A stretch of 64,000 nt of DNA from Ruminococcaceae bacterium UBA3903 (GTDB taxonomy: Bacteria; Bacillota; Clostridia; Oscillospirales; Acutalibacteraceae): positions 16,113 through 80,112 of the forward strand of contig DGFJ01000007.1 of NCBI GenBank assembly GCA_002391625.1, read 5' to 3'. Both the position numbers and the translations under genes were made by a program. This document shows positions 44,541 to 54,000 of this stretch, piece by piece. Below the pieces are notes generated by a model. It saw nothing but the letters and a program-made list of their open reading frames with translations. It did not search any database and had not been told where the DNA came from. The first letter of the stretch is position 1, and each line of letters starts with the position of its first letter.

Positions 44541-46346
44541 TTACTCCTTATTGTTTTCAGTTAAATCGTTGCCTACAACCGTAATAACATTATTTTTATT
44601 TGAATAACTATCTACTGCCATTTCCCATATAGTGTTTCCTTCGCTGTCCTCATTTATTTTTTCAAATCCAAAGGTTTTATACAGCTCACGAACCATATTA
44701 TTTTTGGCTGTAGGATAGTAATATCCCTTAATTGTTTTTACACCCTGCTCTATACATTTTTGTACCAATATATCTAACATTGCCAATTCCATATCTCTTT
44801 TTAAAACACGACAGCTCATTAACCACAAGTCTATGTTCAATACATCGCCGTCTTTTTTTCCTATTACAACAGATACAACGCCGTTATCACCAAATTTGTC
44901 TATAAGCTTACCATATAAACGTATATATTGGTCGCTTTCAAATACTTCTTCCATTTCTGCGACGGTATAACGTTTAGTAGTAACATTAAACTGGTTGCTC
45001 TTATTAGAAAGCTGGGTGATACGTTGAATATATACTGGTAAAAAGTCATCAATAGTAGCCTTCATATTCATGCTAAGTAAGTAATCCTCGTAGTTACCAA
45101 AGGTAGCTTGCTGTGCTGCCCTTTCTACATTTGCTTTATACATTTCGTTACGTTTTAAATCGTCCTCACTAAATGTAGTAACTTCAAAAAAGCCGTTTCT
45201 GTCCAATGTGGTAATATAGTTTTCTACAGTGTCCATTACAGGTGCAGACACACCATTTAACTGTGCCTTTACTATCTCTCGTTCGGCTGGATTGTCGTCC
45301 ACGAATACAATAGACTCTGGTAGAATATTTAGCTCTGCTGCTGTGTTGGCGATATTAATATCTTTATTTTCCCAGTTGGCTTTTATAATGATAAAATCAT
45401 CAGGTTTTAATACACCTTCAGGATGATTTAAGCCATCAACAGCGTTTTGATGGTCATTTTTTGAACAGACTGTTAGCATTATACCTAAATCTTTTTGGCT
45501 TTTGATAAACTGTTGAAATTCGTAGTAGCTTTGAGAAACACCTGTTTCCTGACCGATTTCAATGTTATCTACTCCATCATCGCCAACTACTCCACCCCAT
45601 AGTGTGTTGTCCAAATCCAATGCCAAAGCCTTTTTATTTTTGCCAAAAATGGATTTTATAATATTGGCAATGTTAAATGCAAGCTCAGGGATAGCATCAA
45701 TACACATAGCATATTTATACATATTCCAAAACAGCGGGTTTGACCATTCCTTTAAGCCGTAGCTGGCAGAAATGAAATTAATATCATTAATATAAAAATT
45801 ATCTGTTTTTTGACTATAACAATAGAGCATTGTGTTTAGTCTAGTGATAAAGTTACTGCGTCCTCTGTAATCGCTGCAGTCCTTATTTCCCATTAATCTA
45901 TAGAAAGGCAATTCAAAATTATTTTGAATTATAGGGCATTTAAATTTTTCTGAAACAGATTGCCACATTTGCTTAAAATTTTCAAAAGTAGAATTTAACA
46001 GGCTGTCAGTGTCCTCCTTTGAAAATCTTGGCGTTGGATAGCTTGCAATGTTTCTGTTTGTAGTATGAATAAAAACTATGTCTGGCTGAAAATCTAACAG
46101 CTCCTGTGGTGGAAACATAGCGTCCTGCCAATACTGTGCATATTCTGACTGGTAAAACGTTGGCTCTATCCCTGCATTTAGCAGGAATAGCTCCATAATA
46201 TTAATAATTTCATTAATGGTTGAACCACCTAAAACTGCTATTTTTTTCTGCAGTCGCGTGCTGCCATCAGCAAGAAGTGCTTTTTTTATAGATTTCTTCT
46301 TTTTAGAAACATAATCAGAATCAAAAGGATATTCTAACTGGTACAT
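44541..46346 (-). CDS. FkbH-like HAD-IIIC protein with C-terminal GNAT-like domain
   Basis: The 601-residue protein has three parts. Residues 30-220 form an SGNH-like N-terminal region (AVLGGSTINEI). Residues 238-400 are a HAD-IIIC domain: D244-x-D246-x-T248 (DLDNTLWGGVVGDDG), C294-S295-K296-N297, and D350-D351 (FVDDNPAER). Residues 435-580 resemble GNAT acetyltransferases (LSNKSNQFN, YYPTAKNNMVRELYKTFGF). FkbH homologues take 1,3-bisphosphoglycerate, remove phosphate and load glycerate on an acyl carrier protein for methoxymalonate or tetronate synthesis. No polyketide genes are here; instead it sits between an ACP and a DHHW protein. Inferred role: make the acyl-ACP donor for the operon. 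Confidence 0.85.
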   Translation of the reverse strand: MYQLEYPFDSDYVSKKKKSIKKALLADGSTRLQKKIAVLGGSTINEIINIMELFLLNAGIEPTFYQSEYAQYWQDAMFPPQELLDFQPDIVFIHTTNRNIASYPTPRFSKEDTDSLLNSTFENFKQMWQSVSEKFKCPIIQNNFELPFYRLMGNKDCSDYRGRSNFITRLNTMLYCYSQKTDNFYINDINFISASYGLKEWSNPLFWNMYKYAMCIDAIPELAFNIANIIKSIFGKNKKALALDLDNTLWGGVVGDDGVDNIEIGQETGVSQSYYEFQQFIKSQKDLGIMLTVCSKNDHQNAVDGLNHPEGVLKPDDFIIIKANWENKDINIANTAAELNILPESIVFVDDNPAEREIVKAQLNGVSAPVMDTVENYITTLDRNGFFEVTTFSEDDLKRNEMYKANVERAAQQATFGNYEDYLLSMNMKATIDDFLPVYIQRITQLSNKSNQFNVTTKRYTVAEMEEVFESDQYIRLYGKLIDKFGDNGVVSVVIGKKDGDVLNIDLWLMSCRVLKRDMELAMLDILVQKCIEQGVKTIKGYYYPTAKNNMVRELYKTFGFEKINEDSEGNTIWEMAVDSYSNKNNVITVVGNDLTENNKE

Positions 46347-46365
46347 AATTACACCTCGTAAAATT

Positions 46366-47976
46366 TTATTGAGCTGTCACTTTAGATGAAGCGGATGCTG
46401 TTACAGCTTCATCAACAATTTTTTCACTACTATTTTGTGAAATTAGGTTTGCTAGATTATCAGCGTTTTCACCAACAACTGAATAAGAGCTACAGGTAAA
46501 TAGTAAATCTGTAATGCCTAAATCCTTAACAAAGTTAACAAGATTAATTTGTGAATAACGCATATCCATAACGTAAATTTCAGAGAAGGAGCTGGTGTAG
46601 AACGGTATTTCAGCATTGCCGTAGCTGTCCTTTACCACGCACAGCTTCCTACCGTTGGTGACATCAGTTTTAACCTTAACTATGCTGTCATCGCCACCCA
46701 TAAATGTTAAGTAGGCGTTGTCCGTGTCTGTGTTAACAAGCAGCTCACCTTCATCTTGGAAATTAAACGATTGATCATAATAGTAGGTTTTATATTTATT
46801 TTTAGGCACGTAATAGGTAAATGTTTCAGGGTCATTTTTAATATTGACATCACCTGTAAACGCATACATAGTTCCTACAAAGCCTTCAATATTCTGTGGT
46901 GTATAGGTGCTAATATCAGCAAAAGGCACACCCGCTGTTGATGCAAACAGCTGCGAAGCATAGTATGCACCAAGCGGCTGCCAATGGTGATCTGTTCGGC
47001 AATAAATTGGCTCTGTTGTATGCTGTTTTAAAACATCACAAGGATTAATTGAAGCTATACCAGAATTCATCTTGCCGGCAATTTTATTAAAGCAGTCAGA
47101 TTGGCTGGTTGTATAATCAGAATATTGCAATGGAGTGTAAAATTCACAAGCCAACGGATTAGGCATAGAATAAACCTTTACGCTGGAGCCTAGCTTTGCG
47201 TGAATATCATTCAGCGCCTCAATGTATGAGGTACCTGAACCTCCGCCAAAAAGCTCTAAGGCTCGCCAATGACCATCCTGATTAACAGAAATTAATCCAT
47301 TATTGTAGTTAGCATCTGCATTTTCCTGAGTGTAATCCTTGTCAGTAGCAGCTTCTGTAGGCTGTTGAGCATTACTGGATGTTACATCAGTCGGTGAAGC
47401 CACGCTAGAATCCTCAGATTTACTGCTGTTTACAACCTGTATTTTACCAGTAACCTTAACATTATTACTAGATGGAAAGCCTAATAAGCCCAGCATAGAG
47501 TTACTGGCATTTTTTAGGTCATCTCGAAAAGGCACAGTATCATCATAACATTTAGCAATAGAACTAGTAAATGAACCAGAAAAATAGCTTTCAAAGGAAA
47601 AGCTAGGCATTGTCGCCAAGGTTCTGTTTTCTGTTTCAGATACTGTAGGGTGAGGCAAAACCAAAATCAGAAAAGCTATAATAAAGAATATTGGCACAAT
47701 AACGAGCAAGCTTATTATTGAAAAGCCATTTTCTAGGGCAGATTTGCTTAACCCATCAATACCTCGTTTTTTGTTATCATGAGGTCTTCTGCTTGATGAG
47801 GTTCTATTGGTTGAAGAACGTCTGTTGCTTGTTTTCGATGATGAATAAATATTTCTATTAGAATAAGAGCGGTCACGAGTATTGCGTTGTTCCTCTGTAT
47901 TATCACGTGTACCACTGGGCTTATCTTCAAAATATTCTAACGAATATGGCTTATCTTCATACTTGTTTTCGTCCAT
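46366..47976 (-). CDS. DHHW family (AlgJ/AlgX-like) extracytoplasmic protein
   Basis: The protein has a cytoplasmic Ser/Arg/Asn-rich tail (residues 1-85), one membrane segment (about 86-107), and an extracellular SGNH-like domain. ETENRTLATMPSFS just after the membrane and Y-C-R-T-D329-H330-H331-W332 are the DHHW-family signatures; a later VVKDSYGNAEIPF block carries the serine of the SGNH active site. A low-complexity linker rich in Ser, Thr and Ala (about 180-225) interrupts the domain, and the C-terminus is again Ser/Ala rich. AlgJ/AlgX and DltD play this partner role for MBOAT proteins in other systems. It lies between the MBOAT and FkbH genes. Confidence 0.87.
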   Translation of the reverse strand: MDENKYEDKPYSLEYFEDKPSGTRDNTEEQRNTRDRSYSNRNIYSSSKTSNRRSSTNRTSSSRRPHDNKKRGIDGLSKSALENGFSIISLLVIVPIFFIIAFLILVLPHPTVSETENRTLATMPSFSFESYFSGSFTSSIAKCYDDTVPFRDDLKNASNSMLGLLGFPSSNNVKVTGKIQVVNSSKSEDSSVASPTDVTSSNAQQPTEAATDKDYTQENADANYNNGLISVNQDGHWRALELFGGGSGTSYIEALNDIHAKLGSSVKVYSMPNPLACEFYTPLQYSDYTTSQSDCFNKIAGKMNSGIASINPCDVLKQHTTEPIYCRTDHHWQPLGAYYASQLFASTAGVPFADISTYTPQNIEGFVGTMYAFTGDVNIKNDPETFTYYVPKNKYKTYYYDQSFNFQDEGELLVNTDTDNAYLTFMGGDDSIVKVKTDVTNGRKLCVVKDSYGNAEIPFYTSSFSEIYVMDMRYSQINLVNFVKDLGITDLLFTCSSYSVVGENADNLANLISQNSSEKIVDEAVTASASSKVTAQ

Positions 47977-48019
47977 GGCAATTCTCCTTGTGAGTTAACA
48001 TAAAATGAGTTTCATTTTA

Positions 48020-49438
48020 TTAGAATCTAAAATACAGGAATGGATTGTTTGTTGCATTAACCAATAAAATAGTACAAATTACCAATAATCCACAGCAGGA
48101 AACAGTTGACAAAATTTGTCCTGTTGCAAACCTTTTGTTTGTACTGTTGAAAAAATCTTTAAGCTTTGGCAAGACAGGCAAGCAACACATCACAGAAGCT
48201 GCGAATAAGAAAAAGTTGTTCAAAAAGCTTGTCCATGTTATAGTGTCAAACATAGCGCTGCCGTTTGTAATCATGCTAATGCCAGAAATATTAAGGAAAA
48301 ACTGTCCCAGCTGGCCAAAGTCTTCAAAGCAGAAAATGCCAAAGCCAATAATAATTACAGCCTTGCTATATAAATGTGAAGCCCAAACTGGCCATTTTTT
48401 CATACGCTTTTTGCCTAGCTTTAGTTCTAGGAATATAAATGCACCAAAATATAATCCCCAAATAATATAGTTCCATGAAGCACCATGCCACATACCTGTG
48501 CAGAACCATACTAAAAACAGTCCCAAATATTTACGAGGTCTTCCCAAAATAGGAACATACAACAAATAATCACGGAAGAATGAACCTAAGGATATGTGCC
48601 ATCTTTGCCAGAACTCTGAAATATTTTTGCTTATGAAGGGGTGTCTAAAGTTTTCGTCAAAGTGAAAACCAAATATTCTGCCCATACCAATTGCCATATC
48701 AGAATAACCGCTAAAATCAAAATAAACATACATTGAATATACAATAACAGTATACCATGTACCACCAACAGACAGATTAGAAATATCATTTCCAATAAAA
48801 AAGGTGTTAACGATAGCATACAAATTATTAGCCAAGATAACCTTTTTTGCCAAACCAACCATCAACCTAAAGGCGCCCTCTTTAATGTCTGTGGCTGTAA
48901 TTTTTCTATTATCAATTTCATCCTCAATGACACTGTACCTAACGATAGGTCCAGCAACCAGCTGTGGAAACAAGGAAACATACATCAAAAACTTTGGATA
49001 AGCATGCTGTACCTTTACTGTACCCCAATAACAATCCATAATATATGAAATAATCTGGAATGTGTAGAAGCTAATACCGATTGGTAATGCGATATTTGGC
49101 AATGGGATAGATGCACCTGTAAAATAATTAATATTTCCTACAATAAAGTCACTATATTTGAATACTATCAGCATACCTAGGTTAAATATTAATGCCAACG
49201 CTACAGCCAATTTTGCACCCGTCCGTTCATAGTGCTTTTCAATAAGTAACCCAATAAAATAGTTAACTATCGTACTAAATAATAAGATAAAAATACATAA
49301 CGGCTCACCCCAAGCGTAAAAGATTAGGGAAAAAACTATTAGAACAATGTTTCTATTTTTAGATTTTTTTGTAACAAAATACGCAATCAAGCAAAGTGGT
49401 AAAAACACATACAAAAAAAATAAATCTGAAAATACCAT
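48020..49438 (-). CDS. MBOAT family O-acyltransferase (AlgI/DltB-like)
   Basis: This is a polytopic membrane-bound O-acyltransferase of 472 residues with about eleven hydrophobic segments. H318 in CTGMWHGASWN is the conserved catalytic histidine, and H281 in SEFWQRWHISLGSFFRDYL is the second conserved position. YWGTVKVQH, LFPQLVAGPIVRY and YFDFSGYSDMAIGMGR are further AlgI/PatA/DltB hallmarks. Such proteins move acyl groups across the membrane to glycans or teichoic acids. It is the first gene of a four-gene operon with a DHHW protein, an FkbH-like protein and an ACP. AAAGGAG lies 7-8 nt before the ATG. Confidence 0.93.
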   Translation of the reverse strand: MVFSDLFFLYVFLPLCLIAYFVTKKSKNRNIVLIVFSLIFYAWGEPLCIFILLFSTIVNYFIGLLIEKHYERTGAKLAVALALIFNLGMLIVFKYSDFIVGNINYFTGASIPLPNIALPIGISFYTFQIISYIMDCYWGTVKVQHAYPKFLMYVSLFPQLVAGPIVRYSVIEDEIDNRKITATDIKEGAFRLMVGLAKKVILANNLYAIVNTFFIGNDISNLSVGGTWYTVIVYSMYVYFDFSGYSDMAIGMGRIFGFHFDENFRHPFISKNISEFWQRWHISLGSFFRDYLLYVPILGRPRKYLGLFLVWFCTGMWHGASWNYIIWGLYFGAFIFLELKLGKKRMKKWPVWASHLYSKAVIIIGFGIFCFEDFGQLGQFFLNISGISMITNGSAMFDTITWTSFLNNFFLFAASVMCCLPVLPKLKDFFNSTNKRFATGQILSTVSCCGLLVICTILLVNATNNPFLYFRF

Positions 49439-49463
49439 TGTGCAGCTCCTTTTCTTTAAAAGT

Positions 49464-49500
49464 TTGCTAATATTATAGCAATAATATGTTTATATTCACA
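49464..49500 (-). promoter_or_regulatory. Promoter and palindrome upstream of the MBOAT operon
   Basis: A perfect TATAAT (minus strand, 49472-49477) lies 33 bp before the MBOAT start; the -35 (TGTGAA, 49495-49500) is weak. A perfect palindrome TTGCTA/TAGCAA (49464-49469 with 49476-49481) covers the -10 and could be an operator. The rest of the gap to 49690 shows no gene or repeat to me. Confidence 0.45.
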
Positions 49501-49696
49501 TCTACAAACGGCTTAGCAAACATAATTTAGTAAATTATTCATAATTTTTCCATATTACCTTTTATTAGCCAGTGTGTAAACACAATTTGTCTAATTATAT
49601 CACTTTTTCCGTTGATAGTAAAGATTTCCCATTATGAATTTTATGTAAAATATTATGATTTTCAGCGGATATATTTTTAAGTGTTTATTCATATCA

Positions 49697-49740
49697 AAAA
49701 AATCACAGTAGACCAGTTATTATACTGACCTACTGTTAAT
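49697..49740 (-). terminator. Terminator of the pyrH-polC-AI-2E operon
   Basis: A 12-bp stem (49705-49716 with 49725-49736) is followed on the minus strand by GATTTTTTTG. Its two central pairs are G-U in minus-strand RNA but would be mismatches in plus-strand RNA, which fixes the orientation. Confidence 0.85.
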
Positions 49741-49759
49741 GAAATAAATACTGTACATA

Positions 49760-51031
49760 TTATTTTTCTTGATTTTTTCTAGCATGAAAAGCTTTGTAGA
49801 TTTTTGATTGCTTAAAGAAATACGGTTTCTTTTCTTTATTGTGAATTATGTCTGTATTGGGTTCCTGACCCAGCTCATCGGCATATTCACCTTCAGAAAT
49901 TCTTCTGTTTACATCTGTGCCAAGTAAAACATATATTATTGAAAAAACAGGAACTGCTATAAACATACCTATTACGCCAAACAATCCTCCACCAATAATA
50001 ACGCTGGTCATTATCCAAAAGCCAGAGATACCAATAGAGCTGCCCATAATTCTAGGTCCTATAATATTACCGTCAATCTGCTGCAATACTACAATAAATA
50101 CAGTAAACCATATGGCCTCTATAGGGTCAATAATAAGCATTATTAGCACGCTGGGTACAGCACCTAGGAATGGACCAAACACAGGGATAACATTAGTTAT
50201 ACCTATGATAACACTAATTAACAAGGCATAGTCAAAACGGAAAATTGACATACCAACAAAGCAAAGCATGCCTATTATCAAAGAATCAATTATTCTGCCG
50301 TAAATATACCTGCCGAACATTTTGTTAGAAAGCTGGGCTATATCCAAAACCTTTGGAAGGAACTTTGAAGGAATGTATGCATAGGTTATTTTTTTTGTTT
50401 GATAGATTAGCTTATCTTTACACGCCAACAGATAAAATGATACTATTAGACCCATACTAATATTATAAATATTAGTTGTAAAATTAACGGTAAAGTCAAA
50501 CAGACTAGGAGCAATATACGTTGCCGCATTTTGTATAAAGGCTTTTAGCTCTCCGCCGGTTACTAATTTTACTATATCATTAATTATTTGAAACAGGTCG
50601 CTGTCCTCTGGTATTGCGTTATTAAGATATTTTGTTGAGAAATCTATTATTGACTGCTGTAGAGTGTTGGCATAGCCTGAAAAGTTTTTTGTTAGCTGTT
50701 CAAAGCTGGCTATTAATTGTGGTATTAATATAACAATTAAAAATGCAATAATTCCAAATACAATAACATATGCGGTTATTAGTGCTAAAGGTTTACGCAG
50801 TATTTGCAAAAACTTTCCTTTTTTTGCAAGGCCGCTGTACGCATGGTCAGCAAAAAACGCATAAGGCTTGTTTATTATATACGCTATACAAAAACCAACA
50901 ATAAATGGTGTTATTACAATTAAAACAAAACCCAGAATATCCCATACAACCTTAAAATTGTTCATTATAAAAAACAACAATGCGGCGAACAAGATCAACA
51001 ATAAAAAGCTTTTAAACTTTTTTGAGCTCAT
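49760..51031 (-). CDS. AI-2E family transporter (YtvI/TqsA-like)
   Basis: This 423-residue membrane protein belongs to PF01594. Paired helices at the N-terminus (about 8-60), a large soluble-like loop (about 95-165) and a C-terminal helix bundle are visible. GRIIDSLIIGMLCFVG and IIGITNVIPVFGPFLGAVP followed by QQIDGNIIGPRIMGSSIG are the family's conserved blocks. Members export AI-2, act as ion antiporters or have unknown roles, so the substrate cannot be given. It follows polC by 28 bp and ends the long operon. The C-terminal 50 residues are charged. Confidence 0.88.
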   Translation of the reverse strand: MSSKKFKSFLLLILFAALLFFIMNNFKVVWDILGFVLIVITPFIVGFCIAYIINKPYAFFADHAYSGLAKKGKFLQILRKPLALITAYVIVFGIIAFLIVILIPQLIASFEQLTKNFSGYANTLQQSIIDFSTKYLNNAIPEDSDLFQIINDIVKLVTGGELKAFIQNAATYIAPSLFDFTVNFTTNIYNISMGLIVSFYLLACKDKLIYQTKKITYAYIPSKFLPKVLDIAQLSNKMFGRYIYGRIIDSLIIGMLCFVGMSIFRFDYALLISVIIGITNVIPVFGPFLGAVPSVLIMLIIDPIEAIWFTVFIVVLQQIDGNIIGPRIMGSSIGISGFWIMTSVIIGGGLFGVIGMFIAVPVFSIIYVLLGTDVNRRISEGEYADELGQEPNTDIIHNKEKKPYFFKQSKIYKAFHARKNQEK

Positions 51032-51059
51032 TACATCTCCCCCTTTTCCTTGAAATGAT

Positions 51060-54000
51060 TTATCCGAACAGTGACATCTGGCTGCTTTCCGGCAATCCGT
51101 TTAAGGCATTAACGCTTCTTAAGGTATCAACAACAGCAGTAGATATTTTTGCACGTGTTTTTAGTTCCTCTATAGATAAATATTTCCCCTGCTTACCACA
51201 ATGTGCCAAGCTTTCTGCTGCTGATTCACCAACGCCGGTCAAAGAACTAAACGGTAAACGTATTTTACCATCCTCTATAATAAATTTTTTAGCATCTGAT
51301 TTATATATATCAATAGGCAACACAACTATTCCTCGTGCCAGCATTTCATTAACAATTTGCAATGTAGCAAACTCGGTTTTGTCTTTCGCTGTTGTGGCAT
51401 AGCCCTTTTGCTTAATATTGTTCATTTTTCTTACAACAGCATCCTTACCCTGCAAAACAGTTGATGCATCAAAATCATCACTTCGCACGGAAAAATATGC
51501 TGCATAATATGCAACTGGTGTGTGAACCTTGTACCAACCCAGTCGTAATGTAGCTATCATATATGCTGCTGCGTGTGCCTTTGGGAACATATATTTTATC
51601 TTCATACAAGAGTCTATATACCAATCTGGCACATTATGCTCCTTCATAGCATTAATATGTTCTTCTGTCAACAGTCTGGTAGCATTGCCTTTACGAACAA
51701 TCTCCATTATTTTAAATGCCATTTTAGGCTCTAGCCCCTTATGGAGCAAATAGGTCATAATGCTGTCACGTGTACCAATAACATTGGATATTGTACAGGT
51801 ATTTGACTTAATAAGCTCCGCAGCATTACCTATCCAAACATCTGTACCATGTGACAAGCCAGCTATTTGCAGAAGGTCAGTAAATGTTTTAGGCTGAGTT
51901 TCAATAAGCATTTGTCGCACAAAGCCTGTGCCAACCTCTGGCAATGAAAAGGTACCTGTTTGAGAATCTATATCCTCCGGCTGTACACCTAATGCCTTGG
52001 TGGAAACAAACAATGACATAACATCAGGGTCACTCATAGAAACATCCATAACGCTGACACCTGTATATTCCTCCAAATAATGATAAATTGTAGGCACATC
52101 ATGTCCTAGCTCGTCCAGCTTACATATTGTATCATGTATAGAGTGGAAATCAAAATGTGTTGTAATATTATCGGATTTTTGGTCATTGGCTGGGTGCTGT
52201 ACAGGACAAAAGTCATATGCTTCATAACCACGAGGTACTACAACCATACCACCAGGATGCTGTCCTGTTGTACGCTTGACACCTGTACAGCCAGTGGATA
52301 ATCGTAATTCTTCTGCCTTGTGCATTACCATTTCTTTTGTTTCACAGTATTTTTTTACATATCCGTATGCAGTTTTATCAGCAACAGTAGCGATAGTGCC
52401 TGCCTTAAAAACATTATCCTTTCCAAACAGCTCCTCGGTATATCTGTGAGAGCTGGATTGATACTCACCGCTGAAATTAAGGTCAATATCAGGTGTTTTA
52501 TCACCTTCAAAGCCCAGAAATGTTTCAAAAGGTATTTCATGACCATCCTGCTGGTACTGGGTCCCACATTCAGGACATTTTTTAGGCGGAAGATCAAAGC
52601 CAGAGCCGTAGCTGCCGTCTGTAAAAAATTCGCTATGCTTGCATTTTGGACAAACATAATGAGGGCATAACGGGTTAACCTCTGAAATACCAGACATAGT
52701 AGCAACAAAGGATGAGCCAACCGAGCCTCGTGAGCCTACCAAATATCCATGTGCTTCGCTGTCTGCAACCAGCTTTTGAGCTGTCATATACAATATAGAG
52801 AAGCCATATTTTGTAATAGCACCTAGCTCCCTGTCTAATCTTTCCTTAACTATATCGGGTAATGGGTCACCATACTTGTCCTTTGCACGCTGCCATGTAA
52901 TAGATGTCAGCTGTTCCTCCGCACCATCAATAAAAGGCGGAAAAACGCCCTTTGGTATAGGTCGCACGTTTTCTATCATATCAGAAATAATATTAGTATT
53001 TTCTACCACTACCTCGTAGGCCTTTTTCTCCCCTAAATAGGCAAATTCATCCAACATTTCTGCGGTTGTTCTGTAATATAATGGTGCTTGATTATCAGCG
53101 TCACTAAAGCCTTGCGCTGCCATTAATATTTTGCGATAATCACTGTCGTGGGGCTCCATAAAATGCACGTCACAGGTAGCTACCACAGGGATATTTAGCT
53201 GTTCACCGAGCTTAACAATGTTTTTATTATACTCCTGCAGCTCCTGTATATTCTTAGCTGTACCATTGTTCACCATAAACATATTGTTGGCAACTGGCTG
53301 TATTTCTAAATAATCATAAAATGATGCAATTTCCTTTAGCTCTCCCCATGGCTTTCCATCTAACATACCACGGAAAAGTTCGCCCGCTTCACAGGCACTG
53401 CCTATTATTAATCCTTCTCTGTACTTAATAAGCTGTGTTTTAGGTATTCTTGGCTTTTTATAGAAGTAATTTAAGTGAGCCATAGAAATTAATTTGTATA
53501 AGTTTTTTAGACCCACTTGATTTTTTACTAAAATAATTTGGTGATATGATCTCAGCTTTTTAAAATCAGCACCTGTTATCTTTACGTTAATTTCCTGAGT
53601 AGATTTAAGCCCAAAATCTTGTTTTAATCTATCTAATAAATTAATAAATATTCTGGCTAAAATCTCAGCATCATCAGTGGCACGATGATGATTAAAATTG
53701 CCTAAGCGTAAATACTTTGCTACCGTATCAAGCTTACAATTTTTTATATCCTTTAAAACGGCCCGACAAATTGCGACTGTATCAATAGCAGTAAAGTTGT
53801 AATCTAGGTTACAACGGACAGCCGTAGCCTTAATAAAAGAGGTATCAAAGGGTGCATTGTGTGCCACCACAACAGCCTGACTGCCACCACAAAAATCGTA
53901 AAACGCTTTAACAGCCTCCTTCTCCAAGGGGGCGTCGGCTACCATATCATCAGTAATACCTGTTAGCTGAGTAATTTTTCCTGAAATAGGCATCTGTGGA

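Noticed and set aside
44541..46346. Polyketide or tetronate biosynthesis cluster suggested by FkbH
   Set aside because: There is no ketosynthase, dehydrogenase or methyltransferase nearby; the partners are an MBOAT and a DHHW protein.
52355..52720. 121-codon minus-strand frame inside polC
   Set aside because: It is an alternate frame of the PolC zinc-module region and has no independent support.
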